A program made the translations under genes and the position numbers. Shown here piece after piece: positions 33,616 to 42,890 of a DNA stretch of 64,000 nt. The notes below the pieces were generated by a model that was given only the letters and a program-made list of their open reading frames with translations, did no database searches and was not told the origin of the DNA. The stretch spans positions 248,001 to 312,000 of the forward strand of contig NZ_CP043808.1 in the NCBI RefSeq assembly GCF_008386315.1, written 5' to 3'. Each line of letters begins with the position of its first letter. Within the stretch, counting starts at the first letter, position 1. The stretch is from Serinicoccus marinus DSM 15273 (lineage in GTDB: Bacteria > Actinomycetota > Actinomycetes > Actinomycetales > Dermatophilaceae).

Positions 33616-34247
33616 CGCACCGACCCCGCGTGCTCCCCGGCGCGCGGCCGGTCGACCCCCACGCCCGGCACGAAGCGACTCACCGAGGCGAGGTAGTCGG
33701 CATACCCCTGCCCGTGCGTGCGCCGCAGGTAGGGCTCCTCGACGACCCGCACCTGGAGCTGGACCGCGACGACGAAGAGGACCAGGCCCAGCAGCGAGCT
33801 GAGGGTGGGGACCATGAGGAACAGCCCGCCGACGGTGAGCACCATCATCGTGAAGATCGGGTTACGGGCGACCCCGAACGGCCCGGAGGTCACGAGTGCG
33901 GTGCGCTCGGAGTCGTCGACGCCGACCCGCCAGCTCGCGCCCATCGCCAGCTGCGTCCACACGGTCCCGGCGATCCCCGCCAGCGTCAGCGCGGTGCCGA
34001 GCGCGGCGACCCACGGCCGCTCCAGCGTGACGATCGGCGTCCAGCCCGCGATCGCGTCGACCGGCCCGAGGGCGACGAGCAGCGTGGCGAGCCCGAAGGT
34101 CAGCCCGGCCCACCACTCCACCGACAACGCCCGGCCGCTGAACCCCCGCAGTCCGTGGTCACCGGTGCGCCGCCACTGCACCCAGCTGCGCCAGCCGAAG
34201 CCGATCCCGGCATACAGCACGAACAACCCCAGCGCGAGCCACCCCAT
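33612..34247 (-). CDS. Isoprenylcysteine methyltransferase-family membrane protein
   Basis: This 211-residue protein has four or five membrane helices and the ICMT/PEMT C-terminal motif GPFGVARNPIFTMM...EEPYLRRTHGQGYADY. Such proteins are SAM-dependent methyltransferases of membrane substrates in eukaryotes; bacterial members are mostly uncharacterised. It is the first gene of a three-gene metal-sensing operon. ATG 34247 has AAAGGATG upstream. Confidence 0.75.
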   Translation of the reverse strand: MGWLALGLFVLYAGIGFGWRSWVQWRRTGDHGLRGFSGRALSVEWWAGLTFGLATLLVALGPVDAIAGWTPIVTLERPWVAALGTALTLAGIAGTVWTQLAMGASWRVGVDDSERTALVTSGPFGVARNPIFTMMVLTVGGLFLMVPTLSSLLGLVLFVVAVQLQVRVVEEPYLRRTHGQGYADYLASVSRFVPGVGVDRPRAGEHAGSVR

Positions 34248-34259
34248 GGCCGCATCCTT

Positions 34260-34278
34260 TCATCGGAGAAACCGATGA
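34260..34278. promoter_or_regulatory. Operator of the CmtR-like operon
   Basis: TCATCGG-AGAAA-CCGATGA is a perfect inverted repeat with seven-base arms, ending 13 bases before the first ATG of the operon. Position and symmetry fit an ArsR-family operator that would also cover the ribosome binding site. The regulator is encoded second in the same operon. Confidence 0.65.
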
Positions 34279-34313
34279 TAGCGGCTCTCAGCGATCAGTG
34301 GAAGCAGCGCGCA

Positions 34314-34450
34314 TCAGCCGCGGGCCGCCAGCTCCGCCCGGGAGGACAGCACGCAGAACTGGTTGCCCTCGGGGTCGGCGAGCGTCACCCACCTCGATGA
34401 ACAGCAGGGTATGCCCGGTCTCCGGGTCGTGGACGTCGGTCCCGGGAGGG
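34314..34450 (-). pseudogene. C-terminal remnant of a VOC-family protein
   Basis: On the minus strand DPETGHTLLFIEV is followed, one frame over, by TLADPEGNQFCVLSSRAELA, the standard last strand and tail of a VOC protein. The N-terminal part is absent and the frame is broken. It is a short gene fossil between the metal operon and the acetyltransferase. Confidence 0.5.
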
Positions 34451-34487
34451 GGCCGCGGGAAAGGCCCTGGCCGGTAGCGTCGGAGCC

Positions 34488-35065
34488 ATGAAGGACTACT
34501 TCGCGGGGACGACCGCACCAACCGCGAGCGCATGCTCGCCGGGGACCTCTACATCGCCGACGACCCGGAGAGCGCGCAGGTCGCGCAGCGGGCGCTGCGG
34601 CTGCAGGCGGAGTATGCCCGGCGCACGGCCGAGGAGCCGGACACCGCCCGCGAGGTGCTCGAGGAGCTGCTCGGCGAGCTGGGTGAGGACGCCTACCTCA
34701 AACCGCCGGTCTACTGCGACTACGGCGTCCACACTCGGGTGGGGCCACGGACCTTCGCCAACTACGGGCTGGTGCTGCTCGACGTCGCGCCCATCACCAT
34801 CGGTGCCGACTGCCAGATCGGGCCCAACGTGCAGCTGCTCACCCCGACGCACCCGGTCGAGCCCGAGCCGCGCCGCGACAAGCTCGAGGCCGCCGAGCCG
34901 ATCACCCTCGGCGACAACGTCTGGCTGGGTGGCGGGGTCATCGTCTGCCCGGGCGTCACGATCGGCGACAACACCGTCGTCGGCGCCGGGGCTGTCGTCA
35001 CCAAGGACCTCCCCGCCGACGTGGTCGCCCTCGGCAACCCCGCCCGGGTCGTCAAGCAGCTGTGA
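34488..35065 (+). CDS. Maltose/galactoside O-acetyltransferase-like, frameshift near start
   Basis: This left-handed beta-helix acetyltransferase of about 190 residues has hexapeptide repeats (ITIGADCQIGPNVQLLTPTH with the catalytic His; VIVCPGVTIGDNTVVGAGAV). The N-terminus MKDYFAG at 34488 should continue DDRTNRERMLAGDLY, but one G of a five-G run seems missing at about 34508. Translation from ATG 34532 would still give 177 residues with the full catalytic domain. It overlaps the next, convergent gene by 14 bases. Confidence 0.75.
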
Positions 35066-36089
35066 CCTGCTCGGCGACCCGCCGCGCCCACTGACCCACG
35101 CCGATGAGGGTCGCCGAGGCCGGGCCGCACCAGTCGCCGTAGCCGAGGAGGAACAGCCCGGGCACCCCCGGCACGGTGGGCGTGCCGTCGGTCAGGACCT
35201 GCCCGTCGCGTCGTGGCAGGTCGAGTCCGGAGAGCCAGGACAGCTCGGGCCGGAAGCCGGTGCACCACACGACCGCGTCCAGGGGCCGCTCGACCCCGTC
35301 GGCACCGACGGCCCCGTCCCGGGTGAGGCGCCGCACCATCGGCGTCGCCACGAGGCCGCCTGCGTCGCGCGCCGCCCGCACCGGCGGCACCGCCACGATG
35401 TCGCCGAGCCCGCCGACACCCTCGCCCTCGCCGCGCAGCCGGGCGCTCGCGACGCGGAAGAGCTCGCGCCCGTCGACGTGGTCGGGCAGGTAGCGCGGCT
35501 CGCCCAGCGTCGCCCACGTCACCTCGGCGACCGGGAGGAGGTCGGCGGCGATCTGCGCGCCCGAGTTGGCCCCGCCGATGACGAGCACCCGTCGACCCGC
35601 GAAGGCGCGGGGACCGGCATACCGTGCGCTGTGCACCTGTCGACCACCGAACTCGGCGAGCCCCGGGACCGACGGGACGAACGGCCGCGACCACGTGCCC
35701 GTCGCGCCGATCACCGCGCGCGCCTGCCACGCCCCCGCGTCCGTGGTCACCTCGAAGGCGCCGCCGCGGCGCCGCACGTCGAGCACGCGGACGGGCCGTC
35801 GCACGGGCACGTCGTAGCGTTCCTCGTAGCGGGTGAGGTAGTCCACGACGTGGCTCGCGTCGGGGTTGTCGGCGCCCTCGACCGCGGGCATGCGCCAGCC
35901 GGGGAGGGAGGAGTAGGCAGCGGGGGAGAAGAGCCGCAGCGAGGGCCAGGTATGCCGCCACGCGCCGCCCGGCTCGTCCGCCGCGTCGAGCAGCACGTGC
36001 TGCACCCCGTGGCGACGGAGGTAGAAGGACGCGGCGAGCGCCGCCTGTCCACCGCCGACGACGAGCGCGTCGGTGTCGGCGGAAGTCAC
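35052..36089 (-). CDS. Flavin-dependent monooxygenase (FMO/BVMO-like)
   Basis: This 345-residue protein begins DALVVGGGQAALAASFYLRR, the FAD Rossmann motif; a second dinucleotide motif VLVIGGANSGAQIA at about 165 binds NADPH. GGAWRHTWPSLRLFSP and the C-terminal LFLLGYGDW fit small flavin monooxygenases and related CzcO-type proteins. The substrate is unknown. GTG 36089 lies close to the PAP2 gene, with which it may be cotranscribed. Confidence 0.8.
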   Translation of the reverse strand: MTSADTDALVVGGGQAALAASFYLRRHGVQHVLLDAADEPGGAWRHTWPSLRLFSPAAYSSLPGWRMPAVEGADNPDASHVVDYLTRYEERYDVPVRRPVRVLDVRRRGGAFEVTTDAGAWQARAVIGATGTWSRPFVPSVPGLAEFGGRQVHSARYAGPRAFAGRRVLVIGGANSGAQIAADLLPVAEVTWATLGEPRYLPDHVDGRELFRVASARLRGEGEGVGGLGDIVAVPPVRAARDAGGLVATPMVRRLTRDGAVGADGVERPLDAVVWCTGFRPELSWLSGLDLPRRDGQVLTDGTPTVPGVPGLFLLGYGDWCGPASATLIGVGQWARRVAEQVTAA

Positions 36090-36098
36090 CGGGTCAGG

Positions 36099-36919
36099 CT
36101 AGGGGACGAGCTCGGGCTCGCGGTCGTGCTGCCGCTGACCGGCGCCGACCGGGGTGCGGGGCCGGACCGGACGCGGTGCCGGGGCCGGTCGGGTGACCGA
36201 GACCAGCCGCGGGCGCACCGCCGCCTCCCGGCTGCGCAGGACGCGCTCCCACAGGGCGCGGGTGCGGCGACGCAGCAGCCACTGGTCGGCGTCGATGACG
36301 GCCCGGAGCACGATGGCGCCGGTGAGCATGCCGCCGATGAGGTCGGAGGGCCAGTGTAGCCGAGGTAGTAGGCGACGGCGACCGCGTTGACCGTGATGAG
36401 CGCCAGCACCCAGCCGAGACGCCGCCTGACGCGGGAGTCCGGGTGGGAGTAGATGACGATGAGGTAGGCCGCGGCGCCGTAGATGAGGATCGCCTCGGCG
36501 GCGTGGCCGGAGGGGTAGGTCATGCCGTACCAGCCGTGCTCGGCGGCGCCCCCGTTGAAGAAGCGGCCGGAGACGTCGTCGGCCTTGGGGGAGGTGCGCG
36601 CGAGGACGATCTTGAGGCCGCCGACCACGCCGTAGAACCCGGCCTCGACCGCGCCGGCGATGAGGATCGGGCGCCAGGTGCGGTGCTTCCAAGCCAGGGT
36701 GAAGGCGACCGCCAGCAGGATGGGCAGGCAGACCGCCTGTCCTGCGACGGCGTTGGGGACCTGGTCGAGGAAGTCGGTCCAGCGCGGGGTGAGCTCGTCG
36801 GACCAGAAACCGTGCAGGGAGCGGTCGAACTCGCGCAGCGGGCCGGCGACCAGAGCCGTCACCAGCACCAGCATGCCGATGAGCACCGGCAGACTGGTCA
36901 GACGACGAAAGGTCAGCAT
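36099..36919 (-). pseudogene. PAP2-superfamily phosphatase, frameshifted
   Basis: This membrane phosphatase has KIVLARTSPKAD, then TYPSGHAAEA (second PAP2 motif) and YLGYHWPSDLIGG (third motif His and Asp). The last motif is reached only after restoring one C at about 36358: the text reads TACACTGG where TACCACTGG is expected. The restored protein is about 273 residues. Members dephosphorylate undecaprenyl-PP or phosphatidic acid. Confidence 0.8.
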
Positions 36920-37075
36920 TCTTTACCCCACGGTAGTTGGATTCCCTGTGATTTCCCTGATGCGCTCCCCTGGGCATCCTGGCATCCCTAGGATAGCGAA
37001 CTTCGCAGGTCAGTGCTTGTGGAGACGGATTGTGGCGGTGGTCACAGAAATCTGACGACGCGGGGGCGTGGCACG

Positions 37076-37654
37076 ATGCGAGGTATGCACCTGGTGGAAT
37101 TCCTGAAGCACGTCGCCGCCGGTCAGCTCATCGAGGCGGGCTCGGACGCGCACGCCTTCATGCACGGGGCGAGCCAGGAGGCGCTGCGCGTCGTGGCCGA
37201 GCTGAACGGCGCATACCACCCGCCGGAGGAGGTCCGGGCGCTGCTCGGCGAGCTCACCGGGCGGGAGGTGCCCTCTTCGGTGACCGTCTTCCCACCGTTC
37301 TACAGCGAGTTCGGCAAGAACCTGGTCCTCGGCGAGGGCGTCTTCGTCAACATGGGCTGCCGCTTCCAGGACACCGGCGGCATCACGATCGGCGACCGGT
37401 CGCTCGTCGGGCACGGCTCGACGATCACCACGCTCAACCACGGCGTGGACCCTGCTCGGCGTGGCGACATGATCCCGGCCCCGGTGCGGATCGGCCAGGA
37501 CGTCTGGCTCGGCGCGAGCGTCACCGTGGTGCCCGGCGTGACCATCGGCGACGGCGCCATCGTCGGTGCCGGCGCGGTGGTCACCAAGGACGTGCCCGCC
37601 CGGACGGTCGTCGCCGGGGTCCCTGCACGGGTGGTCCGCTCGATCGACGACTGA
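37076..37654 (+). CDS. Hexapeptide-repeat O-acetyltransferase
   Basis: This protein of about 192 residues has an N-terminal helical part ([15 protein letters not shown]) and a left-handed beta-helix with [20 protein letters not shown], the catalytic His, and [20 protein letters not shown]. It belongs to the NodL/LacA/maltose acetyltransferase group; the acceptor is probably a sugar or polyol. ATG 37076 and ATG 37085 are both possible starts. It is not a duplicate of the gene at 34488; sequences differ widely. Confidence 0.75.
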   Translation: MRGMHLVEFLKHVAAGQLIEAGSDAHAFMHGASQEALRVVAELNGAYHPPEEVRALLGELTGREVPSSVTVFPPFYSEFGKNLVLGEGVFVNMGCRFQDTGGITIGDRSLVGHGSTITTLNHGVDPARRGDMIPAPVRIGQDVWLGASVTVVPGVTIGDGAIVGAGAVVTKDVPARTVVAGVPARVVRSIDD

Positions 37655-37700
37655 GCAACGGGCATACCCCTGGGCGTGCCGACGCCGCGCCAGTCGAGAC

Positions 37701-37732
37701 CGGCTCCAGCGTTCACGTGAACGCTGGAGCCG
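37701..37732. terminator. Perfect 32-base palindrome between convergent genes
   Basis: Both 16-base arms match perfectly with no loop: the left arm is CGGCTCCAGCGTTCAC and the right is its complement. It lies between the stop of the acetyltransferase (37654) and that of a minus-strand vapC (37774), so it fits a two-way terminator. No T-tract flanks it. Confidence 0.65.
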
Positions 37733-37773
37733 TCGTGGGCCGGAGTGTCGCCGGGACAGGCGCCTCGGCCGGC

Positions 37774-38160
37774 TCACACCAGCGTGACGGTCACGTGCCG
37801 ACGAGCGCTCGCCGCGAGCCCACGGTCACGGGTCCACAGCGGGCACCCGAGCGCGGCGGCGACGGCGACGTACGCGGCGTCGTAGCTGGTCAGGTTGTCG
37901 CGGAGCGTCCAGACGTGGGCACGAAGGGCGGCTGTGCTGGGGTGTCGGCGCAGGGCGAGGTCGTCGAAGTCGGCGAGAGCGTCCTGCGCGCGGTGGACGC
38001 TCAGGTGCCCGCCGAGGGTCAGGCCGCGAAGCGCGCTGACGACCTCGTGGTCGACGAGGTCGGGTGCGTGGAGCACCTCCGCGGCGAGCTTGGACCGGAG
38101 AGGAGCCAGCTCGCGCTGGGTGAGGGCGTCGACGACCACCGAGGCGTCGACGACGATCAT
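37774..38160 (-). CDS. vapC: VapC-family PIN-domain toxin
   Basis: This 128-residue PIN ribonuclease begins MIVVDASVVVDAL with the first catalytic Asp, has DLVDHEVVSALRGL with the conserved Glu, and YDAAYVAVAAALGCPLWTRD with the C-terminal acidic residues. VapC toxins cleave tRNA or rRNA. The start overlaps the vapB stop by four bases. Confidence 0.85.
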   Translation of the reverse strand: MIVVDASVVVDALTQRELAPLRSKLAAEVLHAPDLVDHEVVSALRGLTLGGHLSVHRAQDALADFDDLALRRHPSTAALRAHVWTLRDNLTSYDAAYVAVAAALGCPLWTRDRGLAASARRHVTVTLV

Positions 38161-38387
38161 CGGGAGTCGCGGTCGGCGCGGATGATGTCGACGGCCGACA
38201 CGGCGCTCGACTCCGACCGCGCGTCCACCCTGGCCAGGACCTCTGCGAGATCGGGGGTGGCGACCTCGCGCTGGAGGAGATCGCGCAGGTATGCCGTCAG
38301 GCTCTGGCCGCGCCGGGCCGCGCGGGCGGCCAGCTCGTCGCGCGTCGCGGGATCGACACCGCGGATCTGCAGCAGGGTGGATGCCAT
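38157..38387 (-). CDS. vapB: VapB/FitA-type ribbon-helix-helix antitoxin
   Basis: This 76-residue antitoxin starts MASTLLQIRGVDPATRDELAA and has RGQSLTAYLRDLLQRE, the FitA-like ribbon-helix-helix. The acidic, less ordered tail would occupy the VapC active site. ATG 38387 lies next to ATG-like and TGCATG sequence that could be the operator. Confidence 0.8.
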   Translation of the reverse strand: MASTLLQIRGVDPATRDELAARAARRGQSLTAYLRDLLQREVATPDLAEVLARVDARSESSAVSAVDIIRADRDSR

Positions 38388-38448
38388 GCATACAGATTAC
38401 ATCCACACGGGTGCACGACCGGGACGAGCCCCGGCTACCGTGAGGCGG

Positions 38449-40011
38449 GTGAGCACCCCGGGCGACGAGACCTATGACGTCGTCGTGGTGGGTGCCGGGT
38501 CGGCGGGCGCCGTCGTGGCGCACCGGCTGACCGAGGACGGTTCGCGGCGGGTGCTGCTGCTGGAGGCCGGTGGGCGCGACATCTCGCCGAACGTCCGCAT
38601 CCCGGCGGCCTTCTCCCGGCTCTTCGGGTCCTCGGCCGACTGGAACTACCGCACCACGCCGCAGCCGGAGCTCGCTGGCCGCTCGATCTACTGGCCGCGC
38701 GGCAAGGTGCTCGGCGGCTCGTCCTCGCTCAACGCGATGATGTGGGTGCCGGGCTTCGCCGCCGACTACGACCGCTGGGCCGAGCTCGCCGGTCCGACGT
38801 GGGGACCGGACGAGGTCGCGCCGCTGCTGCAGGGCACGCTCGTCTCGGTCGAGGAGCAGCGCGACCCGAGTCCGCTCACCCGTCGCTTCCTGCAGGCCGC
38901 CGGCGAGGCCGGGTTCGCGGTCGAGGAGGCCAACGCCGCGGCGCCCGACGGCTTCGCGCAGACCCGCGTCACGCAGCGGCGCGGCGCGCGCTCGAGCACG
39001 GCACAGGCATACCTGCGACCGGCGCGGCAGCGCCCCAACCTGGACGTGCGCACCCATGCGCACGTGACGCGGGTGACCTTCGAGGGCCGGGTGGCGACCG
39101 GGGTGGAGTATGCCGTCGGCAGGGTCCGGCGGGCCGCGACCGCGCGGCAGGCGGTCGTGCTCTGCGGCGGCGCGGTCAACACGCCGCAGCTGCTCATGCT
39201 CTCGGGCATCGGCGCCGGCGCCGAGCTTCAGGAGCACGGCATCCCGGTGCTCGTCGACGCCCCCGAGGTCGGCAAGAACCTGCGCGACCACCTGGTCGGC
39301 GGGCTCATCGCGCGCACCTCGGCGGACACGCTCGCGTCCGCCACCTCGGCGGCCAACCTGGCGCGCTACGTGCTGCGGCGACGCGGGATGCTCACCTCCA
39401 ACATCGCCGAGGCCTACGGGTTCGTGCGCTCCCGGCCAGAGCTGGACGATCCGGACCTGGAGCTGATCTGGGCCCCGGTGGCGTATGCCGACGAGGGGCT
39501 GCACGGCATACCGGAGCACGGCGTGACGCTAGGCCCGATCCTGCTCCAGCCGCGCAGCCGCGGCACGATCAGCCTCGCGTCGGCGGACCCGTTCGCGCAC
39601 CCGGTGATCGACCCCCGCTACCTCAGCGACCCCGAGGGTGCGGACCGCGCGACCCTGCTCGCCGGCCTGGCGATCGCCGAGCGGATCCTTGCCTCACCTG
39701 CGCTGCGGGCCGTGACGGACGGCACCTACGTGCGCCCGGTCGGTGGCGAGCGGCTCAGCGCTGAGGAGCGCGCCGCCGTGGCGCTGGAGCAGCACGCGCA
39801 CACGCTCTATCACCCCACGTCGACCGCCCGGATGGGCACCGATGCCGCGTCGGTGGTCGACCCCGAGCTGCGGGTGCGCGGCGTCGAGCGGCTGCTCGTC
39901 GCCGACGCCTCGGTGATACCCGAGATCATCCGCGGGCACACGCACGCGCCGAGCGTGGTCATCGGGGAGCGCGCGGCACAGCTGCTGCGGGCGTCGAATG
40001 GGCGCTTCTGA
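38449..40011 (+). CDS. GMC-family FAD oxidoreductase (choline dehydrogenase-like)
   Basis: This 520-residue protein has VVVVGAGSAGAVVAHRL for FAD, PRGKVLGGSSSLNAMMWVPG (GMC signature 1), GAVNTPQLLMLSGIG (signature 2) and the C-terminal YHPTSTARMG catalytic His region. GMC enzymes oxidise alcohols such as choline, glucose or alkanols. The substrate is unclear. GTG 38449 is the first start before the fold. Confidence 0.85.
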   Translation: MSTPGDETYDVVVVGAGSAGAVVAHRLTEDGSRRVLLLEAGGRDISPNVRIPAAFSRLFGSSADWNYRTTPQPELAGRSIYWPRGKVLGGSSSLNAMMWVPGFAADYDRWAELAGPTWGPDEVAPLLQGTLVSVEEQRDPSPLTRRFLQAAGEAGFAVEEANAAAPDGFAQTRVTQRRGARSSTAQAYLRPARQRPNLDVRTHAHVTRVTFEGRVATGVEYAVGRVRRAATARQAVVLCGGAVNTPQLLMLSGIGAGAELQEHGIPVLVDAPEVGKNLRDHLVGGLIARTSADTLASATSAANLARYVLRRRGMLTSNIAEAYGFVRSRPELDDPDLELIWAPVAYADEGLHGIPEHGVTLGPILLQPRSRGTISLASADPFAHPVIDPRYLSDPEGADRATLLAGLAIAERILASPALRAVTDGTYVRPVGGERLSAEERAAVALEQHAHTLYHPTSTARMGTDAASVVDPELRVRGVERLLVADASVIPEIIRGHTHAPSVVIGERAAQLLRASNGRF

Positions 40012-40101
40012 GCTCGAGGAGGGCCTCCGAGGTCACGCCCGGCGTGCGGCCTCATCGTGGGAATGCCCTCGACCACCACGCGCACAGCCGCTGGACCGCG
40101 G

Positions 40102-40506
40102 TCACCCCCACGTCACCACGTCCACCCCGTGCCCGGGCGCCCGGGCGAACTTCTGGTCATCGGTGAGCAGCCGCATACCAAGCGCCTCGGCCAGCACGAT
40201 GTAGAAGGCGTCGTAGGCGGTGGCGTTGTGCCGGAGCTCCAGGACGCTACGCTGCATCGGCGCCATGGGGTAGCGGATCAGCGGCAGATCGGCGAAGTCG
40301 GTCACCATCTGCTCGGCGCGCTTGTCGCTGGTCCGCGTGCCTGGCTGTGCGCTGATGAGCAACCCCCGGATCGCGGACGCGACCTCGGCGTCGATGAGCG
40401 CTGGGGCGTGCAGGTGCCGCTCGGCACGTAGGTGGTCGCGCAGCGGGGCGTCACCCGGTCGGTTCTGCAGCAACCGCACGACGAGCGAGGCGTCGACGAC
40501 CGTCAT
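40102..40506 (-). CDS. vapC: VapC-family PIN-domain toxin
   Basis: This 134-residue PIN toxin begins MTVVDASLVVRLL, has LIDAEVASAIRGLL and ATAYDAFYIVLAEALGMRLLT. The four acidic positions of the PIN site are present. It differs clearly from the vapC at 37774. It overlaps its antitoxin by four bases. Confidence 0.85.
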   Translation of the reverse strand: MTVVDASLVVRLLQNRPGDAPLRDHLRAERHLHAPALIDAEVASAIRGLLISAQPGTRTSDKRAEQMVTDFADLPLIRYPMAPMQRSVLELRHNATAYDAFYIVLAEALGMRLLTDDQKFARAPGHGVDVVTWG

Positions 40507-40733
40507 CGGTGGTCGGCGTCGATGGAGTCCCTGATCTCGTCGCTGGTGGCACCCTGCGGTTCGCGGGTGCCGATGCGGTCCAGGACCTCGGCCATGGAGG
40601 GCCGCGTGACGTCGTCGTGGATGAGCTCGCGCAAGTAACTCGAGAGCGACATGTTGCGCGCAGCCGCGCGTGCCCTCAACGTCCGCGCGTCGGCCGCCGG
40701 GACGTCGCGCACCTGGATGATCTCGCTGGACAT
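40503..40733 (-). CDS. vapB: VapB/FitA-type antitoxin
   Basis: This 76-residue protein begins MSSEIIQVRDVPAADARTLRA and has ARNMSLSSYLRELIHDD, the FitA-type ribbon-helix-helix. The tail (REPQGATSDEIRDSI) is acidic. It is paired with the downstream PIN toxin. It is similar in layout and length to the antitoxin at 38157 but divergent in sequence. Confidence 0.8.
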   Translation of the reverse strand: MSSEIIQVRDVPAADARTLRARAAARNMSLSSYLRELIHDDVTRPSMAEVLDRIGTREPQGATSDEIRDSIDADHR

Positions 40734-40833
40734 GGCGCTACTCTACAGCGTCTTCATGAAGTATGCATGCAGTGGCTGAGCTCCAGCAGGACCGCTGCCA
40801 TACCTCCGCCGTCCGATGAGCCGCAAAGGTCGA

Positions 40834-41253
40834 TCAGCCGCTCGGCGGCAACGCCACCAGGTCGAGGGCACCCTCCAGGCCGGCGAAGTCGTCGGGGTTC
40901 CGCGTCAGCAGCGGTATGTCGTGCCGCACCGCCGTGGCCGCGATCTGCAGGTCCATCCGCCGCGGACGGGGGTTGCGGCCATGCTCGCGGACCAGGGTGG
41001 CTAGGGCTTCGTAGTACTCCGCCGCGAGCAGGTTGAAGGGGAGCACGTCGAAGACCTCGAGGATGCTGCGGATGCGCTGGCGTCGCCGGGTCTGCTCCAC
41101 CAGGTCGTCGGTGGCCGTGATGCCGTAGTGCAACTCCCCGACGGCAATGACCGGCACCGCGAGCTCGTCGGCGTGGTCGCGCAGCTGCGCGGCGGAGGGC
41201 GGCTCGATGATGGCCGAGGTGTCGAGCAGGGCACGCCGAGCGGCCGTGCTCAT
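40834..41253 (-). CDS. PIN-domain toxin (VapC-like) paired with Phd
   Basis: This 139-residue PIN toxin starts RRALLDTSAIIEPPS with the first catalytic Asp, has VIAVGELHYGI with the Glu, MDLQIAATAVRHDIPLLTRN with the Asp, and NPDDFAGL. It overlaps a Phd-type antitoxin stop (ATGA). This mixed pairing, Phd with PIN, is common in Actinobacteria. Confidence 0.85.
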   Translation of the reverse strand: MSTAARRALLDTSAIIEPPSAAQLRDHADELAVPVIAVGELHYGITATDDLVEQTRRRQRIRSILEVFDVLPFNLLAAEYYEALATLVREHGRNPRPRRMDLQIAATAVRHDIPLLTRNPDDFAGLEGALDLVALPPSG

Positions 41254-41540
41254 GCGCCGGTGCTCTGGCGCGCCCACGGGTCGCGAGGAGTGTCGTCGTC
41301 CTGGCGGATGTCTGCCAGCCAGCGGCGGGCGTCGTCTCTGCTGAGCGGCGTGTAGGCCAGTGCGTCGAGGGCGTCGGCGGCAGGCACGAAGGCACGCCGG
41401 CCCGTGTCGCGCTGGTGGGGGACGACGTCGGCGACCGCCCGGCCGTTGACCGTCACCACGAAGGACTCCCCAGCCGCCACGCGACGCATGATGACGGCAT
41501 TGTCGTTGCGCAGGTCGGACTGGCGAATCTCTGTGGTCAT
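41250..41540 (-). CDS. Phd/YefM-family antitoxin
   Basis: This 96-residue antitoxin begins MTTEIRQSDLRNDNAVIMRR, then GESFVVTVNGRAVADVVP, the Phd fold. The C-terminal half is acidic and would inhibit the PIN toxin. It is the same type of antitoxin as the orphan at 4759, whose toxin has been lost. Confidence 0.8.
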   Translation of the reverse strand: MTTEIRQSDLRNDNAVIMRRVAAGESFVVTVNGRAVADVVPHQRDTGRRAFVPAADALDALAYTPLSRDDARRWLADIRQDDDTPRDPWARQSTGA

Positions 41541-41679
41541 AGCGTTATCGTAGCGAATCTGTAGCTACCGGGCTCTCGATCTCGTCCACACGGCCGGCGT
41601 CTGGCTGATTCAGCACCTGCGTCTTGTCCGCCAGCGGAAACTGATGGCGTCACCAGACTCCTGTCGCCATGATCGAGGG

Positions 41680-42412
41680 ATGGCGGAGGCGTCGCGCACC
41701 TGGTCCACGGAGGACGGGGTTGTCCTGCGCGACGTTGCGCCCGGACGGGGCCTGGTCGCTTCGCCTGCCGGACGCGGGCCCGTCGGTCTGGCGTCGGCTG
41801 CTGCACCGCGCGACCGTCGAGCTCCACGGACCGCTCCTGGCGTCGTGCCCCGCGAACCTCGATCCGGAAACTGCCGCGACGCTCAGCGATGCCGGCTTCG
41901 AGCGGATCCGTCAGGAGGTGGTCTGGCGCCTCTCGCTGGCTCGGCTGCGCGCACTGCCCCGAGTGCACACCGAGCACCGTCTCCTGCCCGTCACCGAGGT
42001 CGATCTCGCGGAGGCCGCGGCGCTCGACAACCGCATCCGGCACGACATACCAGGCACCCAGGCGTGGACCGCGAGCGCCGAGGAGTTCCGTGCCACGCTG
42101 GACGATCCGGAGTTCGACCCGGCTCTCTACCGCGTGGCTCGGCACCCTGGGACGGGCAGTCTGGACGGTCTCATCAGGGTATGGAGTCGCTCACCGGAGC
42201 CGCGCCTCGGCTGCCTCGGCGTGACGCGGCCCTGGCGGCGGACCCGCCTGGCGCTCGCGCTCGTCCAGGACGTGGCCCGCACCTTGGAGAGCCGGGGCGT
42301 CACGCACCTCGTGACCGAGACCGACACCACCAACCGTGACTCGCACGGCATGGCCGCCCGGCTCGGGGGCGAGGTGCAGAACGAGACGGTCGAGTGGCGC
42401 CGACCTGCGTGA
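41680..42412 (+). pseudogene. GNAT acetyltransferase, frameshifted near the N-terminus
   Basis: The start ATG 41680 gives MAEASRTWSTEDGVVLRDVAP and then leaves frame at a CCC run (41740-41742), where CC is expected. The other frame continues DGAWSLRLPDAGPSVWRRLL to the stop at 42412. The C-terminal GNAT domain has GCLGVTRPWRRTRLALALVQ for acetyl-CoA and VTETDTTNRDSHGMAARLG. The restored protein is about 243 residues. The substrate is unknown. Confidence 0.7.
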
Positions 42413-42464
42413 GAGTTCGACGAGGCGCGCGACGAGCGCGGGCGAGCGGCCAGGGTGGCGCGGG

Positions 42465-42890
42465 TCAGGCCAGCGGGTTGACCCACCGGACCTCGGGGAA
42501 GCGGGCGAAGTCCGAGTCCGCCGAGACCACCGCGACGCCGTGCTCGAGAGCTAGCGCTGCGAGCTGGGCATCCGGGACGAGGTTTCCGGTGACGTGGTGC
42601 CGCTCGGAGATCTCTGCGTAGGCCGCGACGGTGCGACCGGTGGTGGGCGGCACCCAGACCGTCGGGGCGGCCAGCCAGCGGTCGACATACCCCTGCGCGG
42701 CCGTGGCCGAGAGAGGGTGCTGGGCGATGCGCGGATGGGTGGCGATCCGCAGGAAGGCGCCGATGGTCTGCCACGGCAGGCCGATGCGTTCATGTCCCGA
42801 GACGGCATCCGTGAGCCAGGCCGACGCGCCGTCCCAATATGGGCTGTCCTCGTCGATGGCGTAGAGCAGCATGTTGGCGTCGACGATCAC
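42465..42890 (-). CDS. vapC: VapC-family PIN-domain toxin (TA system VapC type)
   Basis: This 141-residue toxin begins MIVDANMLLYAIDEDSP, the opening of the VapC subgroup with DANxLLYA, has LPWQTIGAFLRI, VPDAQLAALALEHGVAVVSA and DSDFARFPEV. It overlaps the antitoxin stop by four bases. It is the fourth complete toxin in the 37.8-43.1 kb stretch. Confidence 0.85.
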   Translation of the reverse strand: MIVDANMLLYAIDEDSPYWDGASAWLTDAVSGHERIGLPWQTIGAFLRIATHPRIAQHPLSATAAQGYVDRWLAAPTVWVPPTTGRTVAAYAEISERHHVTGNLVPDAQLAALALEHGVAVVSADSDFARFPEVRWVNPLA

